A stretch of DNA of 64,000 nt. Origin: Aliishimia ponticola. GTDB lineage: Bacteria; Pseudomonadota; Alphaproteobacteria; Rhodobacterales; Rhodobacteraceae. The stretch spans positions 372,001 to 436,000 of the forward strand of contig NZ_SRKY01000001.1 of NCBI RefSeq assembly GCF_004803475.1, written 5' to 3'. Below are positions 7,770 through 16,733 of the stretch, one piece after another; positions within the stretch are counted from its first letter, which is position 1; each line of letters starts with the position of its first letter. Below the pieces are notes generated by a model. It was not told where the DNA came from, ran no database searches, and worked only from the letters and a program-made list of their open reading frames with translations. A program made the position numbers and the translations under genes.

Positions 7770-10634
7770 ATGGCCGAGCAGAAATTCATCGAAGTGCGCG
7801 GAGCGCGCGAGCATAACTTGAAGTCGATCGACGTGGATATTCCGCGCGACCAGCTTGTGGTCATTACCGGGCTGTCCGGGTCGGGGAAATCCTCGCTCGC
7901 GTTCGACACGATCTATGCCGAGGGGCAGCGCCGCTATGTGGAATCGCTGTCGGCCTATGCGCGCCAGTTTCTCGACATGATGCAAAAGCCGGATGTGGAT
8001 CATATCGCGGGGCTGAGCCCGGCGATCTCCATCGAACAGAAGACCACGTCGAAGAACCCGCGCTCTACCGTGGGGACCGTGACCGAGATTTACGACTATA
8101 TGCGGCTGCTCTTTGCACGCGCGGGGACGCCCTATAGCCCGGCCACCGGCCTGCCGATCGAGGCGCAGCAGGTGCAGGACATGGTGGACCGGCTGATGGG
8201 CATGGAAGACGGCACGCGCGGCTATCTTCTGGCCCCGATCATCCGCGACCGGAAGGGCGAGTACAAAAAGGAATTCGTCGAACTGCGCAAGCAGGGCTTT
8301 CAGCGCGTGAAAGTCGATGGCAGCTTCTATGAACTGGATGAGCCGCCCACGCTCGACAAGAAATTCCGCCACGATATCGACGTTGTGGTGGACCGCATCG
8401 TGATCCGCGAGGGGATGGAAACCCGGCTGGCCGACAGCTTGCGCACCGCGCTGGACCTGGCCGACGGCATCGCCATCTTTGAAACCGCCCCGCGCGAGGA
8501 TGAGGGCGAGCCGGAGCGCATGACCTTTTCCGAGAAATTTGCCTGCCCGGTCAGTGGCTTCACCATCCCCGAGATCGAGCCGCGCCTGTTCTCGTTCAAC
8601 GCACCGTTCGGGGCCTGCCCGGATTGTGACGGGCTGGGGGTGGAATTGTTCTTTGACGAACGTCTGGTGGTGCCGGATGCCACGCTGAAAGTGGCCGATG
8701 GGGCGCTGGCGCCCTGGCGCAAGGGCAAGTCGCCCTATTTCCTGCAAACCATCGAAGCCATTGCGAAGCACTACGAATTCAACAAGAACGCCCGCTGGAA
8801 AGACCTGCCAAGCTTTGTGCAGCAGGTGTTCCTGTACGGTTCGGGCGAAGAGGAAATCCAGTTCCGTTATGACGAGGGCGGGCGGGTCTATCAGGTCAGC
8901 CGCGTGTTCGAAGGGGTGATCCCCAATATGGAACGCCGCTACCGCGAGACCGACAGCAACTGGATTCGCGAAGAGTTCGAACGCTATCAGAACAATCGCC
9001 GCTGTGGGTCTTGCGGTGGCTATCGTCTGCGCCCGGAGGCCCTGGCGGTCAAGATCGCGGGTCTGCATGTGGGCCAAGTGGTCGAAATGTCGATCCGCGA
9101 GGCTTATGACTGGTGCAAGGCGGTGCCGGAGCATCTGACCAACCAGAAGAACGAAATCGCCCGCGCGATCCTCAAGGAAATCCGCGAGCGGCTGGGCTTT
9201 TTGAACAATGTGGGTTTGGAATATCTGACGCTGTCGCGTTCCAGCGGGACGCTCAGCGGCGGGGAGAGCCAACGCATCCGGCTGGCCAGCCAGATCGGGT
9301 CGGGCCTGACTGGCGTGCTTTATGTGCTGGATGAGCCGTCCATCGGCCTGCACCAGCGCGACAATGACCGCCTGCTGGGCACGCTCAAGAACCTGCGCGA
9401 TCAGGGCAACTCCGTGATCGTGGTGGAACATGACGAAGAGGCCATCCGCGAGGCGGATTACGTTTTTGACATCGGGCCGGGCGCCGGGGTGCATGGCGGG
9501 CAGGTCGTGGCCCATGGCACGCCGCAGCAGATCGCCGCCAACAAGGATTCCGTCACCGGGCAATACCTGCAAGGTGTTCGAGAGATCGCGGTCCCGGCCA
9601 AGCGCCGCAAGGGCAACAAGAAGAAGATCACGGTCAAGAATGCCACGGGCAACAACCTCAAGAATGTCAGCGCCGATTTCCCGCTGGGTAAATTCGTCTG
9701 CGTCACCGGCGTGTCGGGTGGGGGCAAGTCCACGCTGACGATCGAGACGCTGTTCAAGACCGCCTCCATGCGGCTGAACGGCGCGCGCCAGACGCCGGCC
9801 CCGTGCGAGACCATCAAGGGGCTCGAACATCTCGACAAGGTGATCGATATTGACCAGCGCCCCATTGGGCGCACGCCGCGATCCAACCCGGCGACCTATA
9901 CCGGGGCCTTCACGCCGATCCGCGACTGGTTCGCCGGTCTGCCCGAAGCCAAGGCGCGCGGTTACAAGCCGGGCCGCTTCAGCTTCAACGTCAAAGGCGG
10001 GCGCTGCGAGGCCTGTCAGGGCGACGGGGTCATCAAGATCGAGATGCACTTCCTGCCCGACGTCTACGTGGAATGCGAGACGTGCAAAGGCGCGCGCTAC
10101 AACCGCGAAACGCTGGAGATCAAGTTCAAGGGCAAGTCCATTGCCGATGTGCTGGATATGACGGTGGAAGACGCGCAGACATTCTTTCAGGCAGTGCCGT
10201 CGATCCGCGAAAAGATGGATGCGCTGATGCGGGTGGGCCTTGGCTACATCAAGGTCGGCCAGCAGGCGACGACGCTGTCAGGCGGCGAGGCGCAGCGCGT
10301 CAAACTGTCGAAGGAACTGTCGAAACGGTCCACCGGGCGGACGCTGTATATTCTGGATGAACCCACCACGGGTCTGCATTTCGAAGACGTGCGCAAGCTG
10401 TTGGAAGTGCTGCATGAATTGGTTGATCAGGGCAACACGGTCGTGGTGATCGAACACAATCTGGACGTGGTGAAAACCGCAGATCACCTGATCGATATCG
10501 GCCCTGAGGGCGGCGATGGCGGCGGCGAAATTGTCGCGAAAGGCACGCCCGAACAGGTGGCGGAGGTCGAAAGGTCGCATACCGGCCGCTATCTCAAGCC
10601 ACTACTTCAACCTCGAAAAGTCGCCGCGGAATAG
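7770..10634 (+). CDS. uvrA: Excinuclease ABC subunit UvrA
   Basis: A 954-residue damage-recognition ATPase of nucleotide excision repair. Both ABC ATPase modules are complete: Walker [15 protein letters not shown] near residue 32 and [13 protein letters not shown] near 645; signatures [12 protein letters not shown] and [12 protein letters not shown]; Walker B stretches [10 protein letters not shown] and [10 protein letters not shown]. The C-terminal zinc module CEAC...CETC is intact. In the N-terminal zinc module the first pair reads CPVS where E. coli has CPIC, so one cysteine ligand is a serine; the second pair CPDC is present. The ATG at 7770 fits the family start ([18 protein letters not shown]). 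Induction by DNA damage is expected from the LexA box upstream. Confidence 0.97.
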   Translation: MAEQKFIEVRGAREHNLKSIDVDIPRDQLVVITGLSGSGKSSLAFDTIYAEGQRRYVESLSAYARQFLDMMQKPDVDHIAGLSPAISIEQKTTSKNPRSTVGTVTEIYDYMRLLFARAGTPYSPATGLPIEAQQVQDMVDRLMGMEDGTRGYLLAPIIRDRKGEYKKEFVELRKQGFQRVKVDGSFYELDEPPTLDKKFRHDIDVVVDRIVIREGMETRLADSLRTALDLADGIAIFETAPREDEGEPERMTFSEKFACPVSGFTIPEIEPRLFSFNAPFGACPDCDGLGVELFFDERLVVPDATLKVADGALAPWRKGKSPYFLQTIEAIAKHYEFNKNARWKDLPSFVQQVFLYGSGEEEIQFRYDEGGRVYQVSRVFEGVIPNMERRYRETDSNWIREEFERYQNNRRCGSCGGYRLRPEALAVKIAGLHVGQVVEMSIREAYDWCKAVPEHLTNQKNEIARAILKEIRERLGFLNNVGLEYLTLSRSSGTLSGGESQRIRLASQIGSGLTGVLYVLDEPSIGLHQRDNDRLLGTLKNLRDQGNSVIVVEHDEEAIREADYVFDIGPGAGVHGGQVVAHGTPQQIAANKDSVTGQYLQGVREIAVPAKRRKGNKKKITVKNATGNNLKNVSADFPLGKFVCVTGVSGGGKSTLTIETLFKTASMRLNGARQTPAPCETIKGLEHLDKVIDIDQRPIGRTPRSNPATYTGAFTPIRDWFAGLPEAKARGYKPGRFSFNVKGGRCEACQGDGVIKIEMHFLPDVYVECETCKGARYNRETLEIKFKGKSIADVLDMTVEDAQTFFQAVPSIREKMDALMRVGLGYIKVGQQATTLSGGEAQRVKLSKELSKRSTGRTLYILDEPTTGLHFEDVRKLLEVLHELVDQGNTVVVIEHNLDVVKTADHLIDIGPEGGDGGGEIVAKGTPEQVAEVERSHTGRYLKPLLQPRKVAAE

Positions 10635-10697
10635 GGCGCGCACAGGATCGTCCTGCCCGCCCGTTCCCCTCGTGCGATATGCGTAGGAGTATTGAAT

Positions 10698-10928
10698 ATG
10701 GCATCCGTAGACATGCATTCCGCAGCCGGTACAGGCACCAATCAGACCAAGGCAGCGGAGCAACCCAGCGACGCGCAAACGGTCGAAAATATCCTGACGG
10801 TGATCTTCACCGTTCTTGCCGCCTGGGGCGTGCTGATCGCCTATTTCGGCTATCCGGCATTCTTCCTGCCGGTCCTTTTCTCTGTCCCGGTTATGTTCGT
10901 GACATTGATCCGGATTACCTTCGGCTAA
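10698..10928 (+). CDS. Small membrane protein of unknown function
   Basis: 76 residues. The first 30 are polar (MASVDMHSAAGTGTNQ onward), then two hydrophobic stretches at about 32-50 and 53-73 give a likely two-helix inner-membrane hairpin. ATG 10698 is preceded by AGGAG eight bases upstream, supporting translation. It has no recognised family. It lies 63 bases after uvrA, possibly in the same transcript, and is convergent with the small membrane gene on the other strand. Confidence 0.6.
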   Translation: MASVDMHSAAGTGTNQTKAAEQPSDAQTVENILTVIFTVLAAWGVLIAYFGYPAFFLPVLFSVPVMFVTLIRITFG

Positions 10929-10942
10929 GCCAGACGGGATCA

Positions 10943-10973
10943 AAAGACGGGCAGAGCCATACGCTCTTGCCCG
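10943..10973 (-). terminator. Terminator hairpin for the DUF2892 gene
   Basis: GGGCAGAGC (10950-10958) pairs with GCTCTTGCCC (10964-10973) with one bulged base. Read on the minus strand the hairpin is followed by GTCTTTTG, a short T-tract. The plus direction has no T-run, so it mainly serves the minus-strand gene. Confidence 0.55.
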
Positions 10974-10986
10974 CGCCGATCTTCGG

Positions 10987-11190
10987 CTATTTGGCGCGGC
11001 AGGTAGTGATCCCAAGTGCGGAATAAATGCCGCAAGACCCCAGAACCCCCGTGATCAGCCCAATCGCGCCGCCCACCAGGTACAGCCAGCTGTAACTGCT
11101 GTCGCTGCTGGCAAAGTATCCGGCGAACAGGGCAAGACCCAGAACGATCCGGGCGGACCGGTCCATCTTGCCGACATTGCGTGTGATCAT
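10987..11190 (-). CDS. DUF2892-family small membrane protein
   Basis: 67 residues. The pattern MITRNVGKMDRSARIVLGL, a hydrophobic stretch, a short polar turn, then a second hydrophobic stretch ending in GSCGIYSALGITTC fits the DUF2892 (YgaP-like membrane domain) family, including the C-terminal cysteine pair. ATG 11190 is preceded by GGAGG on the minus strand; the frame extends eight codons further upstream but without a ribosome-binding site. Its role is unknown; in other proteins the domain is attached to rhodaneses. A terminator hairpin follows. Confidence 0.8.
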   Translation of the reverse strand: MITRNVGKMDRSARIVLGLALFAGYFASSDSSYSWLYLVGGAIGLITGVLGSCGIYSALGITTCRAK

Positions 11191-11253
11191 CGTGAGACCC
11201 TCCGTGCTGGGCACCCAGATTGATCTGCGCGCCGCTCAAGGTCAACTCACGTT

Positions 11254-12831
11254 TCAGCCAGCCAGTGCCGCGCGCAACGGCGCAACATCGCGCGACCGCA
11301 GGGTGGGGCGGTTGGCTGCGCCATAACCGTCCGGGTCCGTTGCAAGCGCCGGGAACAGCGCGAAAATCTCTGCCTGCGTTTCGGCATCGAAGGCGTCCAG
11401 CGTCTGCTGGCCGGGCTGATAGCTTTCGGAGATCAGGCCATCCGAGAACAGCGTCTGGTGGCTGTCCAGCAGCAGGTGCACATAGGTGACTTCGGCCAGA
11501 TCATCGGCCCAGCAGACCGTGCGGTGATTGACCAGATCCTTCGCCTTCACCAGCACTTCGGGCGCGCCGAACAGAAGCTCTGCCCAGATATCGCAGACCA
11601 GAATGCGGTGATTGGGGGACACGGTGATGTCGCGCTGCGCGCCAAAGCTGCCCGCTGCGATACGCACGGGGCGATGCTTGCCCTCGGCCTTGACGCGGGA
11701 GGTGCCCGCCCAGCGAACCGGCATCGGCCCGTTGTCACGGGTCAGCACGATCTGGCCCGGACGAATGTCTTCGACCAGCATGGGGCCGTCTGGTGTGTCC
11801 ACGCGGCACCCGGCGGTAAAGCAGGGCACCTGCACGATCTCCACCAGACCGCTTGCGGCATTGCCGGAGGTATCCTCGGCCGTATAGGTGAAATAGACCG
11901 TCTCAGCATCGTCATCGCCCAGGATCTGGAACGTGCCATCCGGGTTCAGCGTGATTTCCTGCCCGGTCGGCAGGACAACGGTATCGCCCGCAGAAACCGG
12001 GGTGCCATTGATATGCGTGACTGACAACGTCCCCGCAGAGGAGCTGTCATTGGCCAGCACGTCCAGCGTCTTTTCGTCGTTGTGGCCGAAGGTGATCTCG
12101 TCATCCTGAAGCACGACGGTCGATTGAACAGAGCCGCCCGCGATCAGCAGATTGGTGTCATAGCCACTGTCCTGAACATCCGCGACGCCGATTTTCAGCG
12201 TATTGGGCACACCATTATTGACCGGTGCCACGAATGTCAGCGTGATGGTGAAACCGTCCATCTCTGTGTTGTAGGCATCGCTGGTGTTGTCGTTGTAAAG
12301 GTTCGGGGTTTCCGCGCCATTGATATTCCCGACCGAGGCAGACCCATCCCCGATGGAGACTTCCGCCTCGACACCGTTGACCCAGACGCCGACCACGTCG
12401 AGATAGTTGGAACTGATGAATTCGGGATATTCTTCCGAGGCGATGACGAAATCGATGGTGATGAAATCGCCGTCGGGGGTGAAGTCGATCTCCATGAAGG
12501 CCGCATCATAGGACGCGCGCCCGGCAATCGCGTCGAAATCGGAATCGCGGTCGATCCCGTTGGTGTTCGTGCCGGTATTGGTCGAGGTGTTGGTATTGGT
12601 CGTGCCGTCGGAATTGGTGAAATCCGCGACGTGGCCGGTGGACAGGATGACGCCGCTATCGCCCGGTGTGGCATCGGGGGAAATCGCATCGCCATTGGTG
12701 TAGATGCCCGAGGATTGCGCATCGCCAAAATACTGCGCCGCATTGACGATGACACCACCGCCAAAAATCTCGTTCGCCATTTCCAATTCGGTTGCCGTCG
12801 CGTCGATCGGCAGCTCTGTTGCGTTGGGCAT
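11254..12831 (-). CDS. Secreted Hint-domain protein with choice-of-anchor-L-like N-terminus
   Basis: 525 residues. The N-terminal ~230 residues (ANEIFGGGVIVNAAQYFG, then FVIASEEYPEF, then NLLIAGGSVQS) fit the choice-of-anchor L domain of secreted proteins. Residues ~235-330 look like an Ig/VCBS-type beta domain. From Cys337 (CFTAGCRVDTPDG) runs a Hint domain with the SPNHRIL motif near residue 405, as in bacterial Hint_2 proteins. Hint folds self-process at an N-terminal Cys, so cleavage before Cys337 is possible but unproven here. There is no Sec signal; type I export is a guess. ATG 12831 has AGGAG upstream and gives MPNATELP. A Thr/Asn run near residue 80 is low complexity. Confidence 0.8.
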   Translation of the reverse strand: MPNATELPIDATATELEMANEIFGGGVIVNAAQYFGDAQSSGIYTNGDAISPDATPGDSGVILSTGHVADFTNSDGTTNTNTSTNTGTNTNGIDRDSDFDAIAGRASYDAAFMEIDFTPDGDFITIDFVIASEEYPEFISSNYLDVVGVWVNGVEAEVSIGDGSASVGNINGAETPNLYNDNTSDAYNTEMDGFTITLTFVAPVNNGVPNTLKIGVADVQDSGYDTNLLIAGGSVQSTVVLQDDEITFGHNDEKTLDVLANDSSSAGTLSVTHINGTPVSAGDTVVLPTGQEITLNPDGTFQILGDDDAETVYFTYTAEDTSGNAASGLVEIVQVPCFTAGCRVDTPDGPMLVEDIRPGQIVLTRDNGPMPVRWAGTSRVKAEGKHRPVRIAAGSFGAQRDITVSPNHRILVCDIWAELLFGAPEVLVKAKDLVNHRTVCWADDLAEVTYVHLLLDSHQTLFSDGLISESYQPGQQTLDAFDAETQAEIFALFPALATDPDGYGAANRPTLRSRDVAPLRAALAG

Positions 12832-13082
12832 TCTGCTCTCCTGCGGCGCAGCTTTTGCGCGTCCTTCGGGGCAGTATGACAAGCGGTTTTGACGACAGGC
12901 TGCCGGGCAGGGGGCTTTATCGTGTCAGTACACGTTTAACGTCAAAGGGGCTGACCTGTGCTGGGAGGTTAGAAATTTAATAAAATCAGATGTTTGGGGT
13001 TGGCGCGCGACGGTGCCAAGCCACGCGCGCCACATTTCCTTCGAGGTTTCGACAAATTTTCGTCAAACTCTCGCCGATTGGA

Positions 13083-13955
13083 TTAAGACCGGCCCCGTCC
13101 TTCAAAGCGCGGCAGCATGGCGGAAAAATCGCGCCCGCGCCCGTCTTCGTCCTCGACGAATGTCCGGTAGAGCGCCAGCGCCTGCTGGCCCATCGGCGTG
13201 TCCGCATCAGCGGCTTCTGCCGCCTGCTGGCTCAGCCCCAGATCCTTCAACATCAATTCTGCCGCGAAGCCCGGCTGATAGCCGTTATCGGCAGGCGATT
13301 GCGGCCCGACGCCGGGGGCAGGGCAATAGGCATTCATCGTCCAGCTATAGCCCGAAGATGTGCTGACCACGTCGAACATCTTCTGCCGGTCCAGCCCCAG
13401 TTTGTCTGCCAAGGCAAAGGCTTCGCAGGTGGCAATCATGGTCACGCCAAGGATCATGTTGTTGCAGATTTTCGCCGCCTGACCCGCGCCTGCTGCGCCG
13501 CAATGCACCGCTTTTTGCCCCATGATCTCGAACAAGGGTTCGGCGGCGGCAAAGGCGTCGGCACTGCCGCCCGCCATGAAGGTCAGCGTACCCGCTGCCG
13601 CGCCGCCAATACCGCCAGAGACCGGCGCATCCACGGATTTGAGCCCTGCTGCCTCTGCCTGTTGCGCCACGGCGCGGGCGCTTTCCACGTCAACGGTGGA
13701 GCAATCGACCAGCGTCGCACCCGCTGTCATTGCCGGGATGATCTGGCCCGCAACCTTACGCAGGATGTCGCCATTGGGCAGCATGGTGATGACCACATCC
13801 GCGCCTTGCACCGCCGCCTCTGCCGTTGCGGCCTGGGCCACGCCTTCGGCTGTGGTGCCCGCCACGTCGAACCCCGTGACCTCGTGCCCGGCCTTGGCGA
13901 GGTTGGTCGCCATTGGCGCGCCCATATTCCCCAAACCGATAAATCCAATCTTCAT
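13083..13955 (-). CDS. mmsB: 3-hydroxyisobutyrate dehydrogenase
   Basis: A 290-residue NAD-dependent enzyme oxidising 3-hydroxyisobutyrate to methylmalonate semialdehyde in valine breakdown. The Rossmann start MKIGFIGLGNMGAPMATNL, the substrate-binding DAPVSGGIGGAAAGTLTFM near residue 120 and the catalytic-lysine block GAGQAAKICNNM near 165 are all present. It is the last gene of the minus-strand valine operon and overlaps the preceding hydrolase gene by 4 bases (13952-13955), indicating translational coupling. Its product is the substrate of MmsA, encoded first in the same operon. Confidence 0.93.
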   Translation of the reverse strand: MKIGFIGLGNMGAPMATNLAKAGHEVTGFDVAGTTAEGVAQAATAEAAVQGADVVITMLPNGDILRKVAGQIIPAMTAGATLVDCSTVDVESARAVAQQAEAAGLKSVDAPVSGGIGGAAAGTLTFMAGGSADAFAAAEPLFEIMGQKAVHCGAAGAGQAAKICNNMILGVTMIATCEAFALADKLGLDRQKMFDVVSTSSGYSWTMNAYCPAPGVGPQSPADNGYQPGFAAELMLKDLGLSQQAAEAADADTPMGQQALALYRTFVEDEDGRGRDFSAMLPRFEGRGRS

Positions 13956-15004
13956 GGCGTGTCTCCTCCCTCAAGGGTCAATGCGTCTTTTCCAAGCGGT
14001 TGCAGCATCTTGGACACCGCTGTCGCCGGTACGTTCATATCCGCGAATTTCCAGCGCGGATTGCGGTCCTTGTCGATGATCTGTGCGCGGATGCCTTCAA
14101 GGAAATCCCCGTGCTCCATCGCGCGAAAGGTAAAGCGATATTCCAGATCAAGCGCCTTTTCGATGCTCAGCCCCGGGCCGCGCAGGCGGTGGACGGTTTC
14201 GATCGTGCAGGCCATCGAAAGCGGGCTATTGCGGCTGAGGCTTTTCAAGGTGCTGGCGGCGAAGTCGCTGGGATCATTGCGCAAATCGTTCAGGATGTCG
14301 GCCAGAGCCTCGCCCGCAAAGAGCCTGTCGATCTCGCCTTGCGCCTGCGCCAGCGGGCCCGGCTCCGGCGAGGTGATCCAGCGTTCAAGGGCACTGTCCG
14401 CCGAACCGGTTTCGATTAACGCAGCCTTGACCAGTTCCCAGTTCGCTTCGGCAATGAAGTGATCGGCAAAGCCTGCATGGATTGCGTCGCCTGCGTTCAT
14501 CCGCGCTGCCGTTGTTCCCAGATATTCGCCCAGCCGTCCCGGTGCCAGCGCCAGCATGAGAGAGCCACCCACATCCGGCACCAGCCCGATCCCGCATTCG
14601 GGCATGGCGATCTGGCTGCTTTCGCCCACGATCCGATGCGAGCCGTGGCAGCCGATCCCCACACCGCCACCCATGGTGAAGCCTTGCAGAAAGCTGACCA
14701 CAGGCTTGGGATAGGCGAACAGCTTGGCGTTCAGGCGGTATTCGTCCGCCCAAAAGGTACGGCCATAGGCGAAATCGCCCTTGGTCCCGGTATCATAGAG
14801 TTCGGCAATATCGCCGCCCGCGCAAAAGGCGCGTTCGCCCTCCGCGTCGATCAGGACCAGCGCCACCGCGTCATCCGTGCGCCATGCGTCCACGGCCGCT
14901 TCGATCGCGGTACACATGTCATAGGTCATCGCATTCAGCGCTTGCGGGCGCGTCAGAGTGATACGGCCCGCGCGGCCTTCAACCCGTATGGAAATATCGC
15001 TCAT
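13952..15004 (-). CDS. 3-hydroxyisobutyryl-CoA hydrolase (crotonase family)
   Basis: 350 residues, the length of HIBCH-type hydrolases rather than the ~260 of plain enoyl-CoA hydratases. The crotonase oxyanion-hole block AFCAGGDIAELY is near residue 62, and GFTMGGGVGIGCHGSHRI near 110. The catalytic region MPECGIGLVPDVGGS is near 138. The C-terminal FRAMEHGDFLEGIRAQIIDKD is typical of the hydrolase subfamily. It frees 3-hydroxyisobutyrate from its CoA ester for MmsB. It overlaps both neighbours by 4 bases. An enoyl-CoA hydratase label is possible from homology alone, but length and operon favour the hydrolase. Confidence 0.88.
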   Translation of the reverse strand: MSDISIRVEGRAGRITLTRPQALNAMTYDMCTAIEAAVDAWRTDDAVALVLIDAEGERAFCAGGDIAELYDTGTKGDFAYGRTFWADEYRLNAKLFAYPKPVVSFLQGFTMGGGVGIGCHGSHRIVGESSQIAMPECGIGLVPDVGGSLMLALAPGRLGEYLGTTAARMNAGDAIHAGFADHFIAEANWELVKAALIETGSADSALERWITSPEPGPLAQAQGEIDRLFAGEALADILNDLRNDPSDFAASTLKSLSRNSPLSMACTIETVHRLRGPGLSIEKALDLEYRFTFRAMEHGDFLEGIRAQIIDKDRNPRWKFADMNVPATAVSKMLQPLGKDALTLEGGDTP

Positions 15005-16143
15005 CGGTTTTTCAACATGTCGCGCGCGACGATGACCCGCATGATTTCGTTGGTGCCTTCAAGGATCTGGTGAACGCGCAAATCGCGCACCAGCTTTTCG
15101 ATCCCGTAATCGGCAAGATAGCCATACCCGCCATGCAGTTGCAGACATTGGTCCACGACTTTCGATCCCGTATCGGTCACGAATTTCTTGGCCATGGCGC
15201 AGAACTTGGTGGCGTCGGGCGCTTTGTTGTCCAGCTTCCACGCGGCTTGGCGCAAGAAGGTGCGCGCCGCTTGCAGCTCGATCTCCATATCGGCAAGGCG
15301 GAATTGCAGGCCTTGGAACTGGTCGATGGTCTGCCCGAAGGCCTTGCGCTCGCCCATATATGCCAGCGTCAGGTTCAGCGCGGTCTGGGCCGCGCCAAGC
15401 GAGCAGGCCGCAATGTTCAGCCGTCCGCCATCCAGCCCCATCATCGCGTATTTGAAGCCCTGGCCTTCCTCGCCCACGAGGTTTTCTGCCGGGATTTTGC
15501 AATCGTCGAACTGCACCTGCGCGGTGGGTTGCGAACGCCAGCCCATCTTGTCTTCCAAAGCGCCAAAGCTCAGACCCGGTGTGCCATCCGCCACATAGAC
15601 GGTGGAAATCCCCTTGGGGCCGTCCGCACCGGTGCGCACCATGCAGACATAGGCATCCGAATAGCCACCGCCCGAGATGAACGCCTTGGTGCCGTTCAGC
15701 ACATAGCCGTCATTGCTGCGGTCTGCCCGGGTCTTGAGCGCCGACGCGTCAGAGCCGCTGCCCGGTTCCGTCAGGCAATAGCTCAGCACGGTTTCAAGGC
15801 TAAGCACATCCGGCAACACGCGCGCCTTCATCTCGTCCGAGCCGAAACTGTCGATCATGCGGGCGCACATGTTGTGGATCGACAGGAACGCCGCGACAGA
15901 GGGGCAGGCCATGCTGAGCGCTTCGAACACCATGGTCGCGTCCAGCCGCGACAGCCCCGCGCCGCCGGACTCCTCGCTGACATAAAGCCCGCCAAAGCCA
16001 AGCTCCCCGATCTTGGGCCACAAATCCTTGGGGATCGTGCCTTCCGCCTCCCACTGGCGGGCATATGGGGCGATGTTGTCCTGTCCGAACGCATGGGCCA
16101 TATCGAAAATGGCCGATTGTTCCTCGCTCAGTGCGAAATCCAT
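15001..16143 (-). CDS. Acyl-CoA dehydrogenase, probably isobutyryl-CoA dehydrogenase
   Basis: A 380-residue FAD enzyme. CLTEPGSGSDASALKTRA near residue 125 and the FISGGGYSDAYV block match the family flavin-binding signatures. QLHGGYGYLADYGIEKLVRDLRV near 340 is the second signature, and EGTNEIMRVIVARDML holds the glutamate region near the C-terminus. The position between mmsA and the 3-hydroxyisobutyryl-CoA hydrolase implies the isobutyryl-CoA to methacrylyl-CoA step of valine breakdown. The intervening methacrylyl-CoA hydratase is not in the operon and must come from elsewhere. It overlaps the hydrolase gene by 4 bases. Confidence 0.9.
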   Translation of the reverse strand: MDFALSEEQSAIFDMAHAFGQDNIAPYARQWEAEGTIPKDLWPKIGELGFGGLYVSEESGGAGLSRLDATMVFEALSMACPSVAAFLSIHNMCARMIDSFGSDEMKARVLPDVLSLETVLSYCLTEPGSGSDASALKTRADRSNDGYVLNGTKAFISGGGYSDAYVCMVRTGADGPKGISTVYVADGTPGLSFGALEDKMGWRSQPTAQVQFDDCKIPAENLVGEEGQGFKYAMMGLDGGRLNIAACSLGAAQTALNLTLAYMGERKAFGQTIDQFQGLQFRLADMEIELQAARTFLRQAAWKLDNKAPDATKFCAMAKKFVTDTGSKVVDQCLQLHGGYGYLADYGIEKLVRDLRVHQILEGTNEIMRVIVARDMLKNR

Positions 16144-16183
16144 GAAGTTCCTCCCACAGGTCTTCCGTTAATTGAACGCGTGT

Positions 16184-16663
16184 TTAATTTTTACCCGGCT
16201 CCGATTGTCGAAGCAAGCTGTCATGCGCCGCGCGCCGTGCCGGGCCGCAGGGGATCAGCTGGTTCAGATCGTCGAATGTCAGGCTGTTCAGCCCCGCGGT
16301 CGCCAGCGCATCGCTTTCTGTCTGGGCGATCCGCATGTTCTCCGGATTTCCGACAATGCCCAATTCCGCCATCATGGTCAGCAGCCTGCGCGACGGTTCC
16401 GTCTTGGCCAGATAGACGCGCAGCGGCATCCCCAATTGAATGTCCGAGTCGAATTTCGCGTCCCGCATAGCTGTGGCGGTCGCCCGGTTCAGGTGGTAGG
16501 CCGTGATCTCTGTCAGGTCCACGAGATGGGTTCGCGCCGTCAACGCAAGAGGGTCTGCGCAGAACTCGCTGAAACACGCGAAGCTCTCGGAAATGTCGGT
16601 CATTCCCCAATATTTGACGAAGACCAGTTCACGTTCCGGCAAAATCCGGTAGCCGATCGGCAT
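16184..16663 (-). CDS. Conserved-looking protein of unknown function in the valine operon
   Basis: 159 residues, soluble, with no signal peptide. It begins MPIGYRILPERELVFVKYWG, with alternating hydrophobics suggesting a beta-alpha fold. I do not recognise a family with confidence; the shape resembles STAS/SpoIIAA-like proteins. The frame runs upstream to 16765, overlapping the mmsA end, but the ATG at 16663 gives a sensible N-terminus. It sits 70 bases after mmsA and 40 before the acyl-CoA dehydrogenase on the same strand, so it is probably co-transcribed. That does not prove a role in valine metabolism. Confidence 0.55.
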   Translation of the reverse strand: MPIGYRILPERELVFVKYWGMTDISESFACFSEFCADPLALTARTHLVDLTEITAYHLNRATATAMRDAKFDSDIQLGMPLRVYLAKTEPSRRLLTMMAELGIVGNPENMRIAQTESDALATAGLNSLTFDDLNQLIPCGPARRAAHDSLLRQSEPGKN

Positions 16664-16733
16664 TACACATCCGTTTCTTAGCGCGCACACTCCCACAGGG
16701 AAGCGTACGCGCCTTTTTGGTTGCCGCTCAAGT

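Noticed and set aside
7743-10049. Open frame of 768 codons antisense to uvrA
   Set aside because: High-GC third-position shadow of uvrA; no family motif, no ribosome-binding site, and uvrA itself is certain.
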